In this document: positions 48,185 to 57,739 of the stretch, in pieces
Position numbering within the stretch: the stretch's first letter is position 1
Layout: the number at the start of each line of letters is the position of its first letter
Assembly: GCF_023715345.1 (NCBI RefSeq)
Contig: NZ_JAMBNY010000001.1
Coordinates: 310,001-374,000, forward strand
Reading direction: 5' to 3'
Origin: Paenibacillus camelliae
GTDB taxonomy: Bacteria > Bacillota > Bacilli > Paenibacillales > Paenibacillaceae
DNA: 64,000 nucleotides
Notes under the pieces: model-generated
Told to the model about the DNA's origin: nothing
Databases searched by the model: none
Seen by the model: only the letters and a program-made list of their open reading frames with translations
Made by a program: the position numbers and the translations under genes

Positions 48185-49117
48185 TTACTTAACCGTTCTT
48201 ACTTTATCAAGCATGCCTTTGTCTTCAAGCAGGCTCACAAGCGTAGATCCCATCTCGGATGGAGTTGGAGCAACGCGTACACCACATGCTTCTAATGTAG
48301 CGATCTTTTCGGCTGCTGTTCCTTTTCCGCCTGAGATGATCGCTCCCGCATGACCCATACGTTTCCCTGGAGGTGCAGTAGCGCCACCAATGAAGCCTAC
48401 AACTGGCTTCGTCATATTCGCTTTGATCCATTCTGCTGCTTCTTCCTCGGCAGTACCACCGATTTCACCGATCATAATAACTGCATGCGTATCAGGATCT
48501 TCATTGAAGCGATGCAGAATATCGATGAACTCAGAGCCTTTAACCGGGTCACCGCCAATACCAACAGCAGTTGATTGACCGATGCCGCGTGTCGTAAGCT
48601 GATGAACCGCTTCATACGTCAATGTACCAGAGCGAGAAACAACCCCAACATGACCTGGTGTATGAATGTAGCCTGGCATAATACCAATCTTACATTCGCC
48701 TGGCGTAATGACACCTGGACAGTTAGGTCCAATTAGAATAGAGCTTTTGCCTTCCATATAGCGCTTAACCTTTACCATATCAAGCACAGGAATGCCTTCT
48801 GTAATACAAATAACAAGCTCAATGCCTGCGTCAACCGCTTCAATAATTGCTTCCGCAGCAAATGCTGGTGGAACGTAAATAACTGAAGCTGTTGCACCTG
48901 TTGCTTGAACCGCTTGATCCACTGTATTGAATACAGGCAAGGAAACAACGGAGCCATCCTCAAGTGTAATTTCAACATTGGTACCGCCTTTACCTGGTGT
49001 TACGCCGCCCACCATTTGCGTACCGTAATCAAGGGCGCCCTTGGCATGGAATAATCCCGTCGCGCCAGTAATTCCTTGTGTAATTACTTTTGTATCACGA
49101 TTTACTAAAATTGCCAC
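48185..49117 (-). CDS. sucD: Succinate-CoA ligase, alpha subunit
   Basis: This is the CoA-binding subunit of the TCA-cycle enzyme making succinate plus ATP or GTP from succinyl-CoA. The 310-residue protein begins [22 protein letters not shown] and has [15 protein letters not shown] and [10 protein letters not shown]. The phospho-acceptor His lies in [12 protein letters not shown] near residue 253. Stop precedes the terminator; sucC lies 50 bases upstream in the same operon. Confidence 0.97.
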   Translation of the reverse strand: MAILVNRDTKVITQGITGATGLFHAKGALDYGTQMVGGVTPGKGGTNVEITLEDGSVVSLPVFNTVDQAVQATGATASVIYVPPAFAAEAIIEAVDAGIELVICITEGIPVLDMVKVKRYMEGKSSILIGPNCPGVITPGECKIGIMPGYIHTPGHVGVVSRSGTLTYEAVHQLTTRGIGQSTAVGIGGDPVKGSEFIDILHRFNEDPDTHAVIMIGEIGGTAEEEAAEWIKANMTKPVVGFIGGATAPPGKRMGHAGAIISGGKGTAAEKIATLEACGVRVAPTPSEMGSTLVSLLEDKGMLDKVRTVK

Positions 49118-49167
49118 TTAACCCACATCCTCTGAATGTTTTCGTGTTTAAGCTATGTCTCAATCAA

Positions 49168-50328
49168 CTATTGCACCAGTGCGACAATCTTCTGAGCACC
49201 GTCAGCCATGGAATCAGCCGCTACAATGTTTAGGCCGGATTCATTTAGAATTTTCTTTCCGAGCTCAACATTCGTTCCTTCAAGGCGAACAACAAGCGGA
49301 CGATCTAGGCCTACTTGCTTAGCAGCCTCAACTACACCGTTGGCGATAACGTCACAACGCATAATACCGCCAAAAATGTTCACGAAAATACCTTTTACTT
49401 TTTCATCAGATAGAATAATCTTAAATGCTTCTGTTACTTTTTCAGTTGTAGCACCGCCACCAACGTCAAGGAAGTTAGCCGGTTCGCCGCCGTAATATTT
49501 AATAATATCCATCGTCGCCATTGCTAGACCTGCACCATTAACCATGCAGCCAATGTTGCCATCAAGCGCGATGTAGCTTAGGTCGAATTTGGATGCTTCG
49601 ATTTCCTTCGGATCTTCTTCATCAAGATCACGCAGCTCTAATATGTCCTTATGACGGAACAAAGCATTGGAATCAAAGTTAAGCTTTGCGTCCAGCGCCA
49701 TAACTTGTCCATCACCTGTAACAACAAGTGGGTTAATTTCGGCAATAGAGCAATCTTTTTCCACGAAAGCGCTATACAAACTAAGGATAAATTTGGCTGC
49801 CTTGTTAATTAGCTCATTCGGAATGTTAATCGCATATGCTAATTTGCGTGCTTGATAAGCCTGCAAACCAATTGCTGGATCAACGACTTCTTTGAAGATT
49901 TTCTCTGGAGTTTGAGCAGCTACTTCTTCAATTTCTGTGCCGCCCTCTTCTGATGCCATAATTACGACACGACCAGTTACTCGATCAAGCACTACACCAA
50001 TATAGTACTCTTTCTTAATGTCGCAGCCTTGTTCAATTAGAAGTCTTTTTACTTCTTTGCCTTCAGGCCCTGTTTGATGAGTGACGAGCGTTTTACCTAA
50101 AATTTCAGAAGCGTATGTACGCACTTCATCTAGATTTTTAGCTACCTTGACGCCACCAGCTTTACCTCGGCCACCAGCATGAATTTGAGCTTTAACGACG
50201 ACAACACCTGAGCCGAGCTCTTCTGCAGCCTTCACTGCTTCCTCAACTGTAAATGCAACCTTACCTTCAGGTACCACGACGCCGTATTGTTTTAGTACAG
50301 CTTTACCTTGATACTCATGGATGTTCAT
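49168..50328 (-). CDS. sucC: Succinate-CoA ligase (ADP-forming), beta subunit
   Basis: This 386-residue ATP-grasp subunit begins [26 protein letters not shown]. Landmarks are [32 protein letters not shown], and [17 protein letters not shown] chose the ATG after GGAGG with 8 bases gap. It is transcribed divergently from comM, with a likely promoter and palindrome about 140 bases upstream. Confidence 0.97.
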   Translation of the reverse strand: MNIHEYQGKAVLKQYGVVVPEGKVAFTVEEAVKAAEELGSGVVVVKAQIHAGGRGKAGGVKVAKNLDEVRTYASEILGKTLVTHQTGPEGKEVKRLLIEQGCDIKKEYYIGVVLDRVTGRVVIMASEEGGTEIEEVAAQTPEKIFKEVVDPAIGLQAYQARKLAYAINIPNELINKAAKFILSLYSAFVEKDCSIAEINPLVVTGDGQVMALDAKLNFDSNALFRHKDILELRDLDEEDPKEIEASKFDLSYIALDGNIGCMVNGAGLAMATMDIIKYYGGEPANFLDVGGGATTEKVTEAFKIILSDEKVKGIFVNIFGGIMRCDVIANGVVEAAKQVGLDRPLVVRLEGTNVELGKKILNESGLNIVAADSMADGAQKIVALVQ

Positions 50329-50455
50329 GTTGAAATCCTCCATTTCACTGACTTATTGCAGTAATATGTTCAAAGAAACTGCTTACATTGTAACATCTTT
50401 CTAGATTTTTATCCTCTCTTTCTTAAAAAATAGTGTGCTGTTTTTGCTATCATAC

Positions 50456-50476
50456 TAATCTCAATTTGAGATTATA
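50456..50476 (-). promoter_or_regulatory. Extended -10 promoter of sucCD overlapped by a 19-bp perfect palindrome
   Basis: On the minus strand TGCTATAAT is an extended -10 element (TATAAT at 50471-50476), with a poor -35. TAATCTCAATTTGAGATTA, a perfect dyad at 50456-50474, covers the downstream half of the -10 and the expected start site. That is the classic position of a repressor operator. The regulator is unknown; it does not look like a CcpA or CodY site. Confidence 0.5.
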
Positions 50477-50560
50477 GCACGATTTACTACTAAATTTGAC
50501 ATCTCTTGCAGTTTTATTAAGATTTTATCGACTTCTTTATGCTATTACTATATGCTTTAT

Positions 50561-50568
50561 GCTACAAT
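50561..50568 (+). promoter_or_regulatory. Possible extended -10 promoter for comM
   Basis: The plus strand reads TGCTACAAT (TACAAT at 50563-50568) after two TTTATGCTA direct repeats. No convincing -35 lies at the right distance. The predicted transcript would have a leader of about 47 bases containing the hairpin that covers the comM start. Confidence 0.4.
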
Positions 50569-50596
50569 AATAGAGTAATACATAGAAGTGAGGAAG

Positions 50597-50623
50597 CACC
50601 TCCATACATGGAGGTGTTTTTTT
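50597..50623 (+). terminator. Terminator-like hairpin and U-tract enclosing the comM Shine-Dalgarno and start
   Basis: CACCTCCA pairs perfectly with TGGAGGTG around TACA, followed by seven T. The GGAGG of the 3' arm is the only good Shine-Dalgarno for comM, and the TTG start uses the last two T and the next G. The structure could terminate transcription or block translation unless opened. Confidence 0.75.
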
Positions 50624-52142
50624 GTATACAGAAGTAAAAAGCGCCATCGTCGTTGGTGTTGATGGTGTAGGCATAACCGTTGAAGTCGATATATCTAGCG
50701 GCATCCCACAAATTGCCGTAGTCGGTCTGCCCGATTCAGCGGTTAGAGAGTCCGTAGACCGAGTACGTTCGGCTATTCGGAACAGCGGGTTTCAGTTCCC
50801 ACTGGAGCGGATTACGATTAATCTTGCACCTGCTGCAATACGAAAGGAAGGGACCAGCCTTGATCTTGCGATTGCGGCAGGCTTACTGCAAGCCTCCGGC
50901 CAGCTGGAAACTGACCTAACTCAGATGCTGCTTATAGGCGAGCTGTCCCTGGATGGTACGGTACGTCCAATTCATGGTGTACTGGCAATGATGCAATATG
51001 CAAAGCAGTCAGGCTTTAGTAAAATGATCCTGCCTGCTGGTAACGAGCATGAGGCACGAATGTTGTCAGGAATGGATATTTGCAGCATTACACACCTTAG
51101 TGAGCTCAAGGAGCTAACTTTTCAGACATCCGAATCGTTGAAAACACAGTCTGACTTGGTATCTAATGAGCCAACATCCATGCTTGATCTAACCGATATC
51201 GTCGGACAACAGGAAGCGAAGCGAGCATTACTTATCGCTGCTGCAGGGCGGCACAATATCATTGTATCAGGACCACCAGGCGTTGGAAAAACGATGCTGA
51301 TGCGCCGATTGCCTACAATACTACCAGAGCTCTCAGAGCTTGAAGCGCTTGAAGTGATGAAAATTTATAGCGTTGCGGGCAAGCTGTCTTTAAGTGATAG
51401 CACACTGAAGCGACAGCCTCCTTTTCGGGCGCCACACCATTCGATCTCTACTGCTGGTCTTATTGGAGGAGGCGGCAACCCTAAGCCTGGCGAGGTTACG
51501 CTATCACATCATGGCGTACTGTTCTTAGATGAGCTCCCTGAATTTTCCCGGCAAGTGCTGGAGCTGCTCAGGCAGCCATTAGAGGAGCGAGCTGTGACGA
51601 TCTCACGTGCAAGGCATCATATTACTTTCCCTGCCTCCTTCATGCTAGCTGCTTCCTGCAACCCGTGCCCTTGCGGCTATCACGGCTTTGCAACAGAACA
51701 AACTAGCTGCACATGCACACACCAAATGATTCAGCGCTATCGCTCGAAGCTTTCAGGTCCACTGCTTGATCGCATCGACATACAGCTGGATATCGGTCGT
51801 CCACAGACACTTGTCCACAACACTCAGGATCTAGCATATAGTTCTAAGGAACTGAAGGCTAAAGTTCTTAAAGCTATTGCCATTCAGCAGCAACGATATC
51901 ATTCTGAACCTTATTCCTATAATAGTGAGCTTCCATCCTCCGCTTTAAAGGTCTACGCCCCGATCCCTAAGGAAGGCGCTGCACTTCTGGAGCATGCCTT
52001 CAACAAGCTCGGTCTAAGCATGCGCGGCTACAATCGCATCATTAAGATCGCTCGTACGATCGCCGATATTGAGGGCAACGACAGCATCCAGCTTCCTCAT
52101 ATTGCAGAAGCGATTCAATACCGCAAGCTGGATCTGTTTTAA
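50622..52142 (+). CDS. comM: ComM/YifB family Mg-chelatase-like AAA+ ATPase
   Basis: The 506-residue protein begins MYTEVKSAIVVGVDG and has EVDISSGIPQIAVVGLPDSAVRESVDRVRSAI, the YifB/ComM N-terminal domain. Walker A GPPGVGKT lies at 217-224 and Walker B at VLFLDELPEF. A Cys cluster (SCNPCPCGYHG then SCTCT) and the sensor region follow. ComM homologues are helicases aiding branch migration during transformation. The TTG start with ideal SD spacing matches the family N-terminus, and no other initiator is near. It is inserted divergently between sucC and yraN. Confidence 0.93.
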   Translation: MYTEVKSAIVVGVDGVGITVEVDISSGIPQIAVVGLPDSAVRESVDRVRSAIRNSGFQFPLERITINLAPAAIRKEGTSLDLAIAAGLLQASGQLETDLTQMLLIGELSLDGTVRPIHGVLAMMQYAKQSGFSKMILPAGNEHEARMLSGMDICSITHLSELKELTFQTSESLKTQSDLVSNEPTSMLDLTDIVGQQEAKRALLIAAAGRHNIIVSGPPGVGKTMLMRRLPTILPELSELEALEVMKIYSVAGKLSLSDSTLKRQPPFRAPHHSISTAGLIGGGGNPKPGEVTLSHHGVLFLDELPEFSRQVLELLRQPLEERAVTISRARHHITFPASFMLAASCNPCPCGYHGFATEQTSCTCTHQMIQRYRSKLSGPLLDRIDIQLDIGRPQTLVHNTQDLAYSSKELKAKVLKAIAIQQQRYHSEPYSYNSELPSSALKVYAPIPKEGAALLEHAFNKLGLSMRGYNRIIKIARTIADIEGNDSIQLPHIAEAIQYRKLDLF

Positions 52143-52241
52143 GGCAGATATTACTGTGAAACTTCAATACACTTCAATAATACACTTCAAGACAATTGCA
52201 AAACTTTCAATTAAATTAATTCAATGAACAGTCCTTAGCAC

Positions 52242-52285
52242 AATAAAAGGCATGTTTTCGGTGTCTCGAAAACATGCCTTTTATT
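52242..52285. terminator. Bidirectional terminator between comM and yraN
   Basis: AATAAAAGGCATGTTTTCG pairs perfectly with CGAAAACATGCCTTTTATT (19 bp) around a 6-base loop. Both flanks are A/T-rich, so it can end transcription of comM (plus) and of the yraN operon (minus), which converge here. Confidence 0.9.
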
Positions 52286-52352
52286 ATTATCCGATAGTTG
52301 ATCAAGCATAGCGAATCACGTTTTATTTTCTTGCTTTAGAATTTTTCATAAG

Positions 52353-52733
52353 CTAGAACGCATGCTCGATATGTGTAGCGCTTAGTTGGTCTCCTGCTTT
52401 TTCTACTAATACAACATCAAAGCGTACGGACTGCTCCGCTAAACGATGCTGATAGAGATATATTTCTGCTATGCGCTTTACTTGGGTGCGCTTATGCACT
52501 GTGACTGCTTCAAGAACTGAGCCAAAGCGTTGCTCTTTGTTCTGTTGTAATGTGGAAATCGTTCGAGTACGAACCTCGACAAATACGACCACGTCGCCAT
52601 CTCTAGCAACAAGATCCAGCTCTCCTGCTGGACATCGCCAATTGCGAGCAATGATCGTGAGTCCCTTCCTCCGCAATACTTGAGCCGCATAATTTTCTCC
52701 AAGCAACCCGATCTGCTTACGATTCATCATCAT
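52353..52733 (-). CDS. yraN: YraN family (UPF0102) endonuclease-like protein
   Basis: The protein of about 126 residues has the conserved fold segments RKQIGLLGENYAAQVLRRKGLTIIARNWRCPAGELDLVARDGDVVVFVEVRTR. The GELD...E pattern resembles restriction-endonuclease-fold metal sites. Function is unproven; related genes often sit near dprA/comM or rnhB. Three ATG codons in a row overlap the end of the upstream gene; the exact start is uncertain by a few codons. Confidence 0.88.
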   Translation of the reverse strand: MMMNRKQIGLLGENYAAQVLRRKGLTIIARNWRCPAGELDLVARDGDVVVFVEVRTRTISTLQQNKEQRFGSVLEAVTVHKRTQVKRIAEIYLYQHRLAEQSVRFDVVLVEKAGDQLSATHIEHAF

Positions 52734-53013
52734 CCCACACTTTCGCACGATGATCGGCTCGATATACGAAGCTCAATATTTCCGCAACTACCGCAAAAAG
52801 CTCAGGTGGTATTTCTTGATCAATATCAAGCTTCGATAATACCTCTACTAGCGATTGATCCTCTTGGATCGGAACACCATTCTCCTTCGCTGATTCCAAT
52901 ATTCGTTCAGCAAGCTCTCCCTGACCTTTTGCAATAACGACAGGGGCAGAGCTAGTGAGAGGATCATATTTCATCGCCACTGCTTTTTTGAGCCTAGTCA
53001 TTTTCTCATTCAT
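52717..53013 (-). CDS. ylqH: Free FlhB C-terminal-like domain (YlqH type)
   Basis: The 98-residue cytoplasmic protein aligns with the part of FlhB after the NPTH cleavage site: KYDPLTSSAPVVIAKGQGELAERILESAKENGVPI, then IDQEIPPELFAVVAEILSFVY. It has no membrane part and no NPTH motif, so it resembles the cleaved FlhB-CC fragment. In B. subtilis ylqH occupies this place between ylqG and sucC. It overlaps the FliK-like gene by 4 bases. Confidence 0.85.
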   Translation of the reverse strand: MNEKMTRLKKAVAMKYDPLTSSAPVVIAKGQGELAERILESAKENGVPIQEDQSLVEVLSKLDIDQEIPPELFAVVAEILSFVYRADHRAKVWDDDES

Positions 53014-55274
53014 ACTTTAAAGTCTACTCCTTTATATCTAGTGGAGCTTAACTGATCGATGTCAGGTGGGATAATGACCGCTCTGCCCTCTTCTGGCTTT
53101 ACAGTCTCATCCTCTTTTATCGGAACGGGTGTTGCTCTTACTGAGGATAGCATGTATCCATGGTCATACAATGCCTCGCTAATTTCTGGCTTAAGTGATT
53201 CGATAATCGGTGCCACTGCCGGATGATCGTTCCATAGATTAAGACTGACAATTTTATTGACGATGTTCATATCTACTAACGTCGGACCAAGCGATTTCAT
53301 CTGCAGATCGAATACGATGCGACAATTTTCGGAGTCCAGCTCACCACGGCGATCTCTACGTGTTTGAATATGAACGGCTGCTGTCTGCCCATTGTTCGCA
53401 TCCTTAATCGGGATGTACATCGTAATATGAGAGAACAATGAGTGATTCCGTTCTGCCGTCAGCATAAGCTGCTGACCTGTAATTGCATGAAGCAGCTGCT
53501 GAGCTGTCTCCTTGACCTGAACTGATACATCTGGCTGACCGAGCAATTGAATAATTGCCGACTTTATATTATCATGTGACGACTGTTGTAGCGATTGTTG
53601 AGTCCCCAACGTTGCTTGCTGCTGTACTTGGCTCAGCTCTTGCTGCGCACTGTTAACTGAAGCTTGCTGCACACTAAGCGGAGTCACCTGACTCGTAGAC
53701 TGCTGCTGTGTTGAAGCAGCTCCACCTGCTTGATCATGCTGAAGCATAAGCTGTGCAGTGACTTGCCCTTGGACTGAACTTGGCGATTGACCTGCCTGCT
53801 GCGTAGTAGTGTTTGTCACTTGCTCTGCACTTGCTTGCTGCATAAGCTGGGCAGCGTTTGCCACTGGCTGAGTCGTTGTTGCAGCCATCGGCATAGCAGC
53901 TGATGCTGGTTGATTTGGAGGCTGCGTAGCCGTTTGAGCCCCCGACTGAGAAGGTTGCGACGTGCTAGTGTGAACTTGCTGCAGGCTCGACTGCTCAGCT
54001 GGTTGTGTCATTTGTGGTGCCGCCGTACCTTGTTGCTGCATTAGCTGCTTGCCTAGCGTCGCTTCATAATTCACTCCTAGCCATTTCAATAGCTGTGGTA
54101 ATAGGCTCGAACCATTTCCAGATACATTCACGCCTGATTGGTTAGCTGCTGCAGGCTGTTGACCTGCTGACCCCTGTGACTGAGCTGTAGTGGAGGCTTG
54201 CCCGTTCAGTCCGTTAGACTCGCTAGTTTGCCACGACGCTGAAGCCTGCTGACTATGAGCCGCTGCGGACGTTGCTTGCAGTCCTGCGCCTTGCTGTAGT
54301 CCCGTTTGAGTGCCTACGGCGCTACCCTGTTGTGCTCCTGCTTGATTACCGACACCGCTCGCCTGCTGTGCACTCGCTTGATTACCAACAACGCCCTGCT
54401 GTTGTGTAGCTGCTTGACTGCCTACTCCGCTCAGCTGCTGTAAAGCTGCTTGATTACCTGTGCCGCTCGGTTGTTGAACTCCTGCTTGATTACTGACAAC
54501 GCTCGGTTGCTGAGAAGCTTGAACCCCTACTCCGCCCTGTTGCTGTGAAGCTGCTTGATTACCTGTGCCGCTCGTCTGTGATTGCCCTATACCCGCAGAC
54601 TGTGAAGGTAGTTGTCTTATTAGCTCCGCACCATCCTCTAGTAATGAAGCTAGCTGCGATATGATTGCATTCGTCGCTGGTGAAGCAGAATTATTTGGCA
54701 CAGTTAGCAGTCCTCGCAGCTGCCCCAACAGCTCATGTGCCGGAGTACCGCTTTGCAGCTGATATATAGCAGAGATGGTAGCTGCACTCATCGGCAGCCC
54801 ACGCTTGAATACCGTTGCAGCCGCCTGCATCCATTGTTCTTGATTCACACCTGCAGGCGCAAGCTGTGCTGCACGCTGAAATGCTGCAGCAGTCTCTTTA
54901 TTTAAAGCAAATCCTTCTTTGCGTAAATCTTTAACAAGCTCATTGGCCCATGGTTTATCTGGCAGGTTCAAAGCTTTAAGGATGTCCTTCGTTGGATCCT
55001 GCAGTCCAATCGTTGTTGGATCGACCTGCTTTAGATGGATCTGCCCACCCCTTGAATCTGGTTGTACCTGTAGCAAAGAGGCCTGGCCTTCCATAATTGG
55101 CACCTCTAGCTTAGCTCTCACATGCACACCATTGATCGATACGGTAGCTTCATTGTTCGGATATTGCTGAAGCACTACCCCACGTACAATTTGACCTACA
55201 CGTAGCTCCAAGGTCCTTACATCATTGCTTACCGCATCACCAAGGATGCCTTTCATACGATTAACGTTCAACAA
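53010..55274 (-). CDS. ylqG: FliK-like protein with tandem repeats (YlqG position)
   Basis: The 754-residue protein has an ordered N-terminal domain (about 1-215), a Gln/Ser/Ala-rich middle (about 225-545) with 12-residue tandem repeats, and a C-terminal domain. The latter runs IQTRRDRRGELDSENCRIVFDLQMKSLGPTLVDMNIV and resembles the FliK C-terminal domain. The start is TTG behind AGAGGTG. It is coupled to ylqH by a 4-base overlap, echoing the FliK-FlhB pair of the flagellar operon. A ruler or export role is inferred, not shown. Confidence 0.75.
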   Translation of the reverse strand: MLNVNRMKGILGDAVSNDVRTLELRVGQIVRGVVLQQYPNNEATVSINGVHVRAKLEVPIMEGQASLLQVQPDSRGGQIHLKQVDPTTIGLQDPTKDILKALNLPDKPWANELVKDLRKEGFALNKETAAAFQRAAQLAPAGVNQEQWMQAAATVFKRGLPMSAATISAIYQLQSGTPAHELLGQLRGLLTVPNNSASPATNAIISQLASLLEDGAELIRQLPSQSAGIGQSQTSGTGNQAASQQQGGVGVQASQQPSVVSNQAGVQQPSGTGNQAALQQLSGVGSQAATQQQGVVGNQASAQQASGVGNQAGAQQGSAVGTQTGLQQGAGLQATSAAAHSQQASASWQTSESNGLNGQASTTAQSQGSAGQQPAAANQSGVNVSGNGSSLLPQLLKWLGVNYEATLGKQLMQQQGTAAPQMTQPAEQSSLQQVHTSTSQPSQSGAQTATQPPNQPASAAMPMAATTTQPVANAAQLMQQASAEQVTNTTTQQAGQSPSSVQGQVTAQLMLQHDQAGGAASTQQQSTSQVTPLSVQQASVNSAQQELSQVQQQATLGTQQSLQQSSHDNIKSAIIQLLGQPDVSVQVKETAQQLLHAITGQQLMLTAERNHSLFSHITMYIPIKDANNGQTAAVHIQTRRDRRGELDSENCRIVFDLQMKSLGPTLVDMNIVNKIVSLNLWNDHPAVAPIIESLKPEISEALYDHGYMLSSVRATPVPIKEDETVKPEEGRAVIIPPDIDQLSSTRYKGVDFKV
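54285..54569 (-). repeat. 36-bp tandem repeats coding for 12-residue units in ylqG
   Basis: Residues 236-330 repeat a unit of the form GVGNQAxxQQxS. Five units in a row are regular (271-330), and earlier ones are less so. At DNA level the period is 36 bases with substitutions between copies. Such repeats expand or contract by slippage and could vary the length of the protein. Confidence 0.85.
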
Positions 55275-55385
55275 TAGCCGTTCACCTCTTTTCTTGCTAC
55301 TATTTATTATCGGCTGAGCATGCTGTATTCGTGAAGATTCATCGTAATTTTGTTGCGCATATTTGTGTTAAAGGCCACATTATCT

Positions 55386-55430
55386 ATATAAAAAACTAGC
55401 GATTAGCAGGTATTCCCTACTAATCGCTAG
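55386..55430 (-). terminator. Terminator overlapping the rnhB stop codon
   Basis: CTAGCGATTAG pairs perfectly with CTAATCGCTAG (11 bp), followed by TTTTTTATATAG on the minus strand. The 5' arm includes the last codons and the TAG stop of rnhB. It separates rnhB from ylqG. Confidence 0.85.
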
Positions 55431-56085
55431 CTCTAGCTTGAACATTCATCCTATTCCACCTGTCCTCAAGCTGCTCACCGAGCAGTTTTCTGAGAAACGT
55501 CTTACGATGCATGGGCGTAGGCCCGTGCTCTAGGATCAATTCATTATGAAGCTTTGTACCATAGCCTTTATGCTTATCAAGCTGATACTCCGGATAGCGC
55601 TCGTTCCATTCATGCTTGCATAGACGATCCCTTGTAACCTTAGCAAGAATGGAGGCAGCACCGATAGACTGACTTTTGGCATCGCCTTTCACTATCGCCT
55701 CCTGTGGAATCGGCAGCTCAATCGTTTCAGCGTCAATTAACATATATTCTGGCTTGATTGTTAGCCCTTCAACAGCTTGCTTCATCGCAAGACGTGAGGC
55801 CTGCTTTATATTCATAATATCCACGATATGCGCTGGAATACATGCAATAGAGTAAGCAATGGCATGCTCAACAATTTGATCATACAGCTGTTCACGTTTT
55901 TTCTCGGATAGCTTCTTAGAATCATTAATTCCTTCCAAAACTAGCCCAGTCGGAAGGACAACTGCTGCAGATACTACATCCCCAAACAAACAGCCTCGAC
56001 CTACCTCATCTACGCCCGCTATGAGCTCAATTCCTCGCTGCCATAGCTGCTTCTCAAAGGCTAATTGATCGATTATCTCTTCCAT
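55420..56085 (-). CDS. rnhB: Ribonuclease HII
   Basis: RNase HII removes ribonucleotides from DNA. The 221-residue protein shows GVDEVGRGCLFGDVVSAAVVLP (catalytic Asp and Glu), INDSKKLSEKKRE, YMLIDAET and AKSQSIGAASILAKVTRDRL. Its last codons form part of a terminator. It lies between rbgA and ylqG. Confidence 0.96.
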   Translation of the reverse strand: MEEIIDQLAFEKQLWQRGIELIAGVDEVGRGCLFGDVVSAAVVLPTGLVLEGINDSKKLSEKKREQLYDQIVEHAIAYSIACIPAHIVDIMNIKQASRLAMKQAVEGLTIKPEYMLIDAETIELPIPQEAIVKGDAKSQSIGAASILAKVTRDRLCKHEWNERYPEYQLDKHKGYGTKLHNELILEHGPTPMHRKTFLRKLLGEQLEDRWNRMNVQARASD

Positions 56086-56086
56086 T

Positions 56087-56974
56087 TTAGACCTCTCTTA
56101 CCGGCATATCGTCAAATGGAGCTTCAAGCGTAATTCGGCCAAGCTTTCCGGAACGAAGCTCACGCAAAATAATGCCCGATGTTTTTTCCAGATCGATTTG
56201 TCCACCACTGATTAGGCAGCCACGTTTTCGTCCGATCTCTTCCATGATGCGTACAATCTCCATATTGTTTTCGAGATCATTAGGCGGTTCATCTAGATCA
56301 AAACGTTCAGACAACGTGTCCCAATAACGGTCACATAATATCTTTACGGCTTGATAGCCAATATCGTCGATATTCAATATCTGCTCACGAATGGCTCCTG
56401 TTATAGCAAGACGATATCCAACGATCTGATCTTCAAATTTAGGCCATAAAATCCCTGGTGTATCAAGCAATTCAAGCTCATGATTCGTCTTAATCCATTG
56501 CTGTCCCTTCGTTACACCAGGCTTATCACCGGTAATCGCTACATTTCTGCCCGCCAAGCGATTAATTAACGTTGATTTTCCTACATTCGGTATCCCAACA
56601 ATTAGACTCCGAACAGGTCTTGGACGCATTCCTTTTGCAATTTGTCTATCGATTTTTTCCTTAAGTATTTCCTTTGTGAGGGACGCTATTTGGTTCACGC
56701 CTGTCCCAGTACTGGAATCGACGATCGCACAAGTATGTCCTTCATGCTCAAAATATTGCTTCCACTGTTCATTCATTTGCGGATCAGCTAGATCTGACTT
56801 ATTTAATATAATAAGTCGTGGCTTACCAAGCAATATTTCATCAATCATTGGATTGCGGCTAGAAATTGGAACACGTGCATCAAGCAGCTCGATTGCAATA
56901 TCAATCAGCTTAAGCTTTTCTTGTATTTGTCGTTTCGCACGGGTCATATGACCAGGAAACCATTGAATTGCCAT
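56087..56974 (-). CDS. rbgA: Ribosome biogenesis GTPase RbgA (YlqF)
   Basis: This circularly permuted GTPase is needed for 50S subunit assembly. In the 295-residue protein the G4 motif NKSD (58-61) precedes G1 GIPNVGKST (127-135), then TPG in [10 protein letters not shown]. The N-terminus [15 protein letters not shown] is typical. It lies between sipS and rnhB, whereas in B. subtilis it directly follows rplS. Confidence 0.96.
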   Translation of the reverse strand: MAIQWFPGHMTRAKRQIQEKLKLIDIAIELLDARVPISSRNPMIDEILLGKPRLIILNKSDLADPQMNEQWKQYFEHEGHTCAIVDSSTGTGVNQIASLTKEILKEKIDRQIAKGMRPRPVRSLIVGIPNVGKSTLINRLAGRNVAITGDKPGVTKGQQWIKTNHELELLDTPGILWPKFEDQIVGYRLAITGAIREQILNIDDIGYQAVKILCDRYWDTLSERFDLDEPPNDLENNMEIVRIMEEIGRKRGCLISGGQIDLEKTSGIILRELRSGKLGRITLEAPFDDMPVREV

Positions 56975-56990
56975 GTGCTGCTCACCTCAT

Positions 56991-57704
56991 CTAGTTGTAA
57001 TGCTCAATTAACTTTAATTTATTTAATGGCCACATTACGACATCTGCACGACCAATAATGTCGTCTTCAGAGACGTAACCAATAGCTCTACTATCCTTAC
57101 TATCGCTTCGATTGTCACCCATTACGAAGTAATGTCCTTCTGGAATGACATTGTCGGGATGATTATCGTTAGGGAAACTAAAATAATCACCAACCCCGTT
57201 GTAGGTTTCATTGCTTGCATGACTTTCTGCAATCGCCTCAGCAAGATACGGCTCATCGATACGTTCATCGTTTATGTACACATCATCGCCATGTACTTCT
57301 ATTGTATCACCAGGCAGACCAATAATACGTTTAATAAAACGACGTCCTTCATCAGGAACATCAAAAACAATAACATCGCCATAGCTAGGCTCACTAATTT
57401 TATAGACAAGTAAATTTACAATAACACGTTCCTTCGTATGAAAATTAGGTTCCATTGACGCACCATCCACAATAAATGGAGAGAACAGGAAGTTTCGTAC
57501 GACAAGAACTAAAATAACGGCAATAGCAATCGCTTTAATCCATTCTACGATTTCACGATATGCCTTTTTTTGTCGAGCTTCTTTTTCACTCGGATTTGGG
57601 ATAGAGTCTACGGTTTGATTGGGATGAACGTGATCCTTGTTCGAGATTTCATTTGACTCACTTTGGTCATCGTTTAGCTGAGGTAATTTATCATTAGGCT
57701 CCAT
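56991..57704 (-). CDS. sipS: Type I signal peptidase
   Basis: This membrane enzyme removes signal peptides from secreted proteins. The 237-residue protein has a hydrophilic, acidic N-terminal 45 residues, a membrane helix at about 55-75, Ser83 in VDGASMEPNF and Lys125 in RRFIKRIIGLPGD. The conserved GDNRSDSKDSR box is near the C-terminus. It is inserted between rplS and rbgA, where B. subtilis has no sip gene. Confidence 0.95.
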   Translation of the reverse strand: MEPNDKLPQLNDDQSESNEISNKDHVHPNQTVDSIPNPSEKEARQKKAYREIVEWIKAIAIAVILVLVVRNFLFSPFIVDGASMEPNFHTKERVIVNLLVYKISEPSYGDVIVFDVPDEGRRFIKRIIGLPGDTIEVHGDDVYINDERIDEPYLAEAIAESHASNETYNGVGDYFSFPNDNHPDNVIPEGHYFVMGDNRSDSKDSRAIGYVSEDDIIGRADVVMWPLNKLKLIEHYN

Positions 57705-57739
57705 TCCTGCATCCTCCTAGTGTCAAAAATCATCCTGGA

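Noticed and set aside
55307..55314. GCCGATAA upstream of ylqG, resembling a sigma-D -10 element
   Set aside because: No TAAA-type -35 is found at 14-16 bases; a lone -10 match is not enough.
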